From Microcaldota archaeon (GTDB lineage Archaea; Micrarchaeota; Micrarchaeia; Micrarchaeales; Micrarchaeaceae): a DNA stretch of 9,866 nt. The position numbers and the translations under genes are program-made. Positions 5,275 to 9,866 of the stretch are shown piece after piece. The stretch lies in assembly GCA_021785805.1 (NCBI GenBank), contig JAJYEJ010000033.1, forward strand, positions 1-9,866, in the 5' to 3' direction. How positions within the stretch are numbered: the stretch's first letter is position 1; every line of letters starts with the position of its first letter. The notes under the pieces were generated by a model, which worked only from the letters and a program-made list of their open reading frames with translations, searched no databases and had not been told where the DNA came from.

Positions 5275-6801
5275 ATGCCAATGGACGAGCTCTTCTCCAG
5301 GTTCAGTTCGAAAGCGCACGAGTTCCCAAAGGACTCCGTTTGGCTGAATACCGCAGAGCCGTTAGCGATAGAGAGGCTGAAAGGCAATGTCGTTGTGCTC
5401 GATTTCTGGACATACTGCTGCATAAACTGCATGCATATGGTTCCCACGCTGGAAAAGCTCGAAGAGACATACAAAGGCAGGCCTGTGGCCATAATAGGGG
5501 TTCACTCTGCGAAGTTCGAGAACGAGAAGGATCCGAAGAACATCTCTGAGGCCATAGGGAGATATGGCATCAGGCATCCTGTCGTAGTGGACAGGGACAT
5601 GCGGATTTGGAAGGAGTATGGGGTGAATGCATGGCCCACCGTTGTCGTGATAGACCCGCAGGGCAGGATAATATACAAGAGGAGCGGAGAGATACCGCTC
5701 TATGAGCTTGCAGGGATTGTAGACCTAGTGCTGGAAGAGAGCGGGAAAGCGGGCGCCCTAGCGCATGGCCCTCCTGACCTGAAGGTGCCTTCGCTTGACA
5801 GGAGAACCTCGCTATCTTACCCCGGGAAAATTTCATTCTCACCTGATTCCAGAACCTTCGCGCTCAGCGACTCCGGAAACAATCGCATACTCTTAGTAGA
5901 AACAGGCAGCGGAAAGGTGATTGATAAGATAGGCGATGGGGAGAGGGGCATGAGGGACGGAGGCTTCTCCGCTGCCGGGTTTTTCAGGCCGCAGGGGGTG
6001 CTCTGGCATGACAAAGACACCATATTCGTGGCCGATACCGATAACCACGCGATCCGGATGATCGACCTTAAGTCTAATGAGGTAGTCACGCTGGCAGGGA
6101 CAGGCAGGATAGGCGGTTATGTCGGGGATGAATACAGCGGCGACGGCAGGAGCACGGATCTCAATTCCCCATGGGATATGGCAGTATATGGCAACAGACT
6201 CATCATTGCGATGGCAGGACTTCACCAGCTGTGGAGCTATGACCTTGCAGGCGGAAAGGTTTCGATATTCGCCGGAAGCGGGAGAGAGGGAATCTTCGAC
6301 GGTACCCTGAAAGAGGCGGAGTTTGCGCAATCCAGCGGACTCCATCTGTCCGGGAAGATGCTTTATGTGGCAGACAGCGAGGTCTCTGCGATAAGGAGCG
6401 TTGACCTGGAGAAGGGATACGTGAGCACGCTTGTCGGTGCGGGGCTTTTTGTCTTCGGTTACAAGGATGGAAGCCTCTATGATGCAAGGCTGCAGCATCC
6501 GCTCGGGGTATGCGCAAGTGATAACGGCAATCTCATATATGTGGCGGACTCGTACAACAGCGCGATACGCATGATAGATGCGGAGGGGCAGAGTATCACA
6601 ACGGTAATAGGGAATCCTTCTGCCAAATCGATGTGTAGGTTCGACGACCCGGATTGCGACACCCTAGGGCTTTACGAACCCAGTGATGTCAAGCTTTCAG
6701 CGGACGGAAATACCCTCTACATAGTAGACACGAACAACCACCTTGTCAGGGAGTTCGATATCGATTCCGGAATAATGAAAACATTGGATATAAAGACCTG
6801 A
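5275..6801 (+). CDS. Thioredoxin-fold plus NHL beta-propeller protein (NHLRC2-like)
   Basis: A 508-residue two-domain protein. Residues about 20-160 form a TlpA/thioredoxin-like domain: VVVLDFWTYCCINCMH carries the redox motif C49-I-N-C52 with an extra C48, and the cis-proline is in AWPT (P121). Residues about 180-500 form a six-bladed propeller of NHL repeats, for example RPQGVLW to IFVADTDNHAIRMID (238-264), HPLGVCA to IYVADSYNSAIRMID (408-435) and EPSDVKL to LYIVDTNNHLVREFD (468-495). The CCINC form is the one known from NHLRC2-type proteins. No signal peptide is visible, so it should act in the cytoplasm; substrate is unknown. ATG 5275 or 5281 could start it; the first fits a leaderless transcript. 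It probably forms an operon with the DUF255 gene 10 nt downstream. Other cysteines are C412, C454 and C461. Confidence 0.9.
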   Translation: MPMDELFSRFSSKAHEFPKDSVWLNTAEPLAIERLKGNVVVLDFWTYCCINCMHMVPTLEKLEETYKGRPVAIIGVHSAKFENEKDPKNISEAIGRYGIRHPVVVDRDMRIWKEYGVNAWPTVVVIDPQGRIIYKRSGEIPLYELAGIVDLVLEESGKAGALAHGPPDLKVPSLDRRTSLSYPGKISFSPDSRTFALSDSGNNRILLVETGSGKVIDKIGDGERGMRDGGFSAAGFFRPQGVLWHDKDTIFVADTDNHAIRMIDLKSNEVVTLAGTGRIGGYVGDEYSGDGRSTDLNSPWDMAVYGNRLIIAMAGLHQLWSYDLAGGKVSIFAGSGREGIFDGTLKEAEFAQSSGLHLSGKMLYVADSEVSAIRSVDLEKGYVSTLVGAGLFVFGYKDGSLYDARLQHPLGVCASDNGNLIYVADSYNSAIRMIDAEGQSITTVIGNPSAKSMCRFDDPDCDTLGLYEPSDVKLSADGNTLYIVDTNNHLVREFDIDSGIMKTLDIKT

Positions 6802-6811
6802 GTTGTAAGAT

Positions 6812-8893
6812 ATGTCTGGTGATCCTTTGGGTGATAAGGAGGGTATCAGGAAGCCCAATCGGCTGATAAACGAGAAGAGCCCATACCTCCTGCAGCACGC
6901 ATACAACCCGGTGGATTGGTACCCATGGGGGGAGGAGGCGTTCCAGGCCGCGAAGAAGGCAGACAAGCCAATCTTCCTCTCGATCGGTTATTCCACCTGC
7001 CACTGGTGCCACGTCATGGAGAGGGAATCTTTTGAGGATGGCGATGTAGCGAAGCTGATGAACGACACGTTCATCCCGATAATGGTGGACAGGGAGGAGC
7101 GACCTGACATCGACGCAGTGTATATGGAGGTCTGCCAGGCGATGTCGCAGAACTGCGGATGGCCGCTCAATGTGATAATGACATCAGATAAACGGCCGCT
7201 GTACGTGACTTCGTATCTGCCAAAGAGCAGCAGGTTCGGGATGCACGGGATGATAGAATTGACCGAGCAGATAAGGGATGCATGGAAGGAGTACAGGAAA
7301 GACCTTGAGGAAGGAGCGGATAAGATAGTAGCCGCGCTGTCAAGGAAGGCGGCGCATACCGGCATGGCGGAGCTTGATTCGGTCGCGCTCAAGATGGCTT
7401 ACATGCACATCATGCAGATGTATGACAGCAGGCACGGCGGCTTTGGCACGGCGCCTAAGTTCCCTACGCCGCACCTGCTGGGCTTCCTGCTTAGGTACTG
7501 GAAGAGGTATGGCGACAAGAACGCGCTGGATATGGTAGAGAAGACGCTCACGGAGATGAGGAACGGCGGCATATTCGACCAGATCGGCTTCGGTTTCCAC
7601 AGGTATTCTACCGATGGCCAGTGGCTCGTGCCTCACTTTGAGAAGATGCTATATGACCAGGCGCTCATCGCATTGGCGTATGCCGATGCTTACCAGGCAA
7701 CCGGCGATAGCTTTTACAGGGATACGCTTGAGGAGGTATACAGGTTCGTAGGAATGGAACTCACCGCACCGAACGGGGCTTTCTACTCCGCGATAGACGC
7801 TGACAGCGAAGGGATAGAGGGGAAGTTCTACTTCTGGAGCTCCGATGAGATAGAGAAGGCGCTCGGCCCGGAGCGGGGCGCGCTAGCGAAGAAGGAATTC
7901 GACGTGCAGAAGGACGGCAATTTCGTAGGCAGTGGCGAAGCCGCGCCAAGCGGATTGAATGTTCTTCATGTCGCGAAGGCACATGCCAGGCAGTCGAAGG
8001 AACTCGATGCCATAAGGAAGATACTGTTCGAAAACAGGGAGAAGCGGATACGCCCCTCAAGGGACGAGAAGATACTCGTCGATTGGAACGGGTTGATGAT
8101 AGCCGCGCTAGCACGGGGCAGCGTCGCGCTCGGGGACAAGAGGCTCATGATGATGGCCAAGAGAGCTGCCAGCTTCATCGTCGATACGATGATGACAGAC
8201 GGGCACATATGGCACCTGTATAATGACGGGGTATCGAAGGTGCAGGGCATGCTCGACGACTACGCATTCATGATATTCGGGCTCGTAGAGTTGTATGAGG
8301 CGTCGTTCGATACCGAGTACCTGAAGGTAGCATTGAAGCTTAACGATACCGTCATCAATGAGTTCTGGGACAAGGAGGGGCTTGGCTTCTATATGCAGGC
8401 GCATGATTCTGAGAGGCTTTTCATCAGGAAGAAGACCGCGAGGGATGGCGCGATACCCTCAGGCAACTCCATAGAGATGCTGAACCTCATCAGGCTCAGC
8501 CACCTCACAGGGAACACTAAGCTAATGAGCTTCGTTTCCGGAATAGAGTCCGCTTTCTATGAGGATATAATGCGCGCTCCGGCCGGCTTCGCTCAGCTCC
8601 TTATGGCGCTCGATTACAGGATAGGTCCCTCCTACGAAATCGTTGTGGCGCAGGGCGAGGATCAGGAGAAGGTGCAGACACTGATCGGTTCAATGAACGC
8701 CGCGTTCGTACCGAACAAGGTCGTGCTCCTCAAGGACGATCGCACCTCACCTGATATAGAGTCGCTGTCGCAATACACCATCGGATTGGATCCGAGGGGC
8801 GGGAAGACAGTGGCTTATGTGTGCACCGATTACGCGTGCAAGCTGCCCACCAGCGATGAGAAAGAGATGATGAAGGAGTTAGGAGTCGGTTGA
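6812..8893 (+). CDS. Thioredoxin-domain YyaL/SSP411 (DUF255) family protein
   Basis: A 693-residue protein with the full family layout. The N-terminal thioredoxin-like domain begins with NRLINEKSPYLLQHAYNPVDW and has the redox-type motif C63-H-W-C66-H. The centre and C-terminus form an (alpha/alpha)6-barrel like those of sugar epimerases and glycosidases: HRYSTDGQWLVPHFEKMLYD (263-282), AIDADSEGIEGKFYFW (327-342), VDWNGLMIAALAR (423-435), LDDYAF (481-486), and IPSGNSIEMLNLIRL (548-562). It ends with the paired cysteines AYVCTDYACKLPTSD (C671, C676). The biochemical role of the family is not settled; redox or sugar-related functions are proposed. The glycine expected in GGWPL is C115 here. No signal peptide is seen. 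ATG 6812 has no upstream ribosome site, whereas GGTGATC at 6818-6824 ends two nt before an in-frame TTG at 6827, which could be the true start. Likely co-transcribed with the thioredoxin-NHL gene. Confidence 0.93.
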   Translation: MSGDPLGDKEGIRKPNRLINEKSPYLLQHAYNPVDWYPWGEEAFQAAKKADKPIFLSIGYSTCHWCHVMERESFEDGDVAKLMNDTFIPIMVDREERPDIDAVYMEVCQAMSQNCGWPLNVIMTSDKRPLYVTSYLPKSSRFGMHGMIELTEQIRDAWKEYRKDLEEGADKIVAALSRKAAHTGMAELDSVALKMAYMHIMQMYDSRHGGFGTAPKFPTPHLLGFLLRYWKRYGDKNALDMVEKTLTEMRNGGIFDQIGFGFHRYSTDGQWLVPHFEKMLYDQALIALAYADAYQATGDSFYRDTLEEVYRFVGMELTAPNGAFYSAIDADSEGIEGKFYFWSSDEIEKALGPERGALAKKEFDVQKDGNFVGSGEAAPSGLNVLHVAKAHARQSKELDAIRKILFENREKRIRPSRDEKILVDWNGLMIAALARGSVALGDKRLMMMAKRAASFIVDTMMTDGHIWHLYNDGVSKVQGMLDDYAFMIFGLVELYEASFDTEYLKVALKLNDTVINEFWDKEGLGFYMQAHDSERLFIRKKTARDGAIPSGNSIEMLNLIRLSHLTGNTKLMSFVSGIESAFYEDIMRAPAGFAQLLMALDYRIGPSYEIVVAQGEDQEKVQTLIGSMNAAFVPNKVVLLKDDRTSPDIESLSQYTIGLDPRGGKTVAYVCTDYACKLPTSDEKEMMKELGVG

Positions 8894-8898
8894 ACTCC
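8882..8898. repeat. GGAGT...ACTCC hairpin across the DUF255 stop codon
   Basis: Five-base arms with a seven-base loop overlapping the TGA at 8891-8893. It may form the base of a termination structure, but no T-run follows it directly. Confidence 0.3.
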
Positions 8899-8930
8899 AT
8901 CGTTCTACAGCAGCCTGGCCCTTGGACTAC

Positions 8931-8942
8931 GCCTTTAAAGGC
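8931..8942. repeat. GCCTTTAAAGGC perfect palindrome between convergent genes
   Basis: A 12-base perfect palindrome in the 88-nt gap between two convergent genes. Being symmetrical, it could act on both transcripts as a terminator or bind a dimeric protein. Nothing else is evident in this gap. Confidence 0.4.
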
Positions 8943-8981
8943 CAATAGGTGTTCCGCCAGCGTTGAGCCGCAAGCGTGTCG

Positions 8982-9866
8982 TCATGGGATTCCTGCCGCA
9001 CCGCCGCCGACAGCGCCGGATATGACCATAGTGCCAGTAACGGCCTGGGTAGATGCCTTTATTATGGTCACCCCGCCCGTGCCGGGGATCAACGCATAAT
9101 TTCCATCCGTAGTCGAACCTGCCATCCACAGATTAGATACGCCTGATGTGTCTGTGCCAGTCACAGTCAATGTGGTGGTGTTTATCACGCTTATTGTTCC
9201 GCTGCCCCTATTTGTCACGAACTCCCAGCCCCCGGCTGAAGCCACGCCTATAGGGTCGGACTGCACGTTTATCGTGGATATGACTATGTTGTTCGACGTT
9301 GATATGACACTGACGGTGCCGCTATACCTGTTAGCCACGAATACCTTGCTGCCATCGGTGCTGACCGCTATCCCTGAAGGTCCGGACTGCACTCCGACCG
9401 TCCCTTCGACAACGTAGTTGGAGGTGTAGAAAACATCCACCCTGTTGTCGTTATTGTCAGACACGTATCCTACCTGACCGTTCGGAGTTATCGCTATTTC
9501 GACTAGATTCGACGCTCCTGACGGGCTTACAGTACCCACCACCACATTGTTGGACGTATCTATTACGCTCACGTCATTAAGACTTCCTGATGCGACATAC
9601 ACGTATCCGCCCTGTGGGTTGGCCGCCACCCCTTGAATCCCGCTGCCTATCAGAATGTTGGCGACTATCGTCCCACTGGAGAGGTCGACCGCATATATGT
9701 TTTCGCTGTCGCTGCTCGGCACATACGCGTCAGAACCTGACGGGTTTACGGCTATGTATCCATTGCCCCCTATCCCGCTTTCGGTGAAGGTGTTTAGCAG
9801 GGTTTGGCTTCCCGCATCGAATACCGCCAGTCCTGTGCTCGTCACCACGACAGCCTGGTCTCCGGC
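8982..9866 (-). CDS. YVTN-type beta-propeller surface protein, N-terminus missing
   Basis: The frame is open to the right edge, so the 294 visible residues lack the true start; the GTG at 9848 is only an internal codon. It consists of repeats of about 42 residues with the YVTN/surface-layer propeller pattern: a GIAVxxDGxxVFVAN strand pair followed by (S)GTVSVISTSNNxVxxTI. Clear units span residues 37-71, 78-113, 122-157, 164-199, 206-238 and 246-280, and a partial one lies at 1-27. That makes about seven blades, so the missing part may be little more than a signal peptide and a strand. The composition is rich in Ser, Gly, Val, Asn and Thr and nearly free of Lys and Cys, as for exported archaeal cell-surface proteins. 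It ends in a Gly/Ala-rich tail without a visible membrane anchor. Role may be adhesion or envelope binding, which is inference. Confidence 0.88.
   Translation of the reverse strand, partial: AGDQAVVVTSTGLAVFDAGSQTLLNTFTESGIGGNGYIAVNPSGSDAYVPSSDSENIYAVDLSSGTIVANILIGSGIQGVAANPQGGYVYVASGSLNDVSVIDTSNNVVVGTVSPSGASNLVEIAITPNGQVGYVSDNNDNRVDVFYTSNYVVEGTVGVQSGPSGIAVSTDGSKVFVANRYSGTVSVISTSNNIVISTINVQSDPIGVASAGGWEFVTNRGSGTISVINTTTLTVTGTDTSGVSNLWMAGSTTDGNYALIPGTGGVTIIKASTQAVTGTMVISGAVGGGAAGIP

Noticed and set aside
5893..6498. 201-residue leftward frame antisense to the thioredoxin-NHL gene
   Set aside because: It overlaps a gene with clear NHL repeats throughout and shows no domain of its own.
8935..9129. 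Frame overlapping the propeller C-terminus that could extend it by a frameshift
   Set aside because: Its sequence shows no propeller repeat and the propeller already has about seven blades, so no frameshift is needed.

Overview
The window looks archaeal. There is a DUF2070 membrane protein (a family known to me only from archaea), a cis-prenyltransferase, TATA-box promoters of archaeal form (TTTAAAAA, CTATAAATAT, CTTTATATC) about 25-30 nt ahead of likely transcript starts, at least one probably leaderless gene, and a truncated gene opening with the archaeal class III (pilin/archaellin) signal motif QSAMEYLM. That motif spelling, short intergenic gaps and a YVTN beta-propeller surface-type protein would suit a DPANN lineage such as Micrarchaeota, but this placement is an inference with low certainty. 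Coding regions are of moderate GC with frequent AGG (Arg) and ATA (Ile) codons; promoters are AT-rich.

Layout. Positions 1-2758 hold a leftward operon: promoter, uppS-like cis-prenyltransferase, a DUF2070 protein with about seven membrane segments, then the start of a pilin-like gene cut by the window edge. Positions 2759-3213 form a long divergent intergenic region. It has a GC-richer, self-complementary core between AT-rich flanks, which I flag as a possible structured RNA. Rightward from there lie a UDP-glucose-4-epimerase-like sugar-nucleotide enzyme (3214-4137), then two small orphan proteins (4203-4622 and 4767-5165), each with its own TATA box, which look like diverged tandem paralogs. 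Next comes a two-gene unit of thioredoxin-fold proteins 10 nt apart: a thioredoxin plus NHL beta-propeller protein (5275-6801) and a YyaL/SSP411 (DUF255) protein (6812-8893). Finally a leftward YVTN-type beta-propeller gene (8982 to the window end) lacks its N-terminus and converges on the DUF255 gene.

How it may fit together. Polyprenyl-phosphate carrier synthesis, a nucleotide-sugar epimerase, a pilin-like protein and a probable exported beta-propeller all suit a cell-envelope or glycan theme. The thioredoxin-NHL and DUF255 pair looks like a separate redox-related unit; no substrate can be read from the sequence. I see no tRNA, rRNA, CRISPR array, transposase or phage genes. No clear new defence or mobile system is present. 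The most open questions are the intergenic RNA candidate, the tandem orphan pair, and what the paired thioredoxin-fold proteins do.
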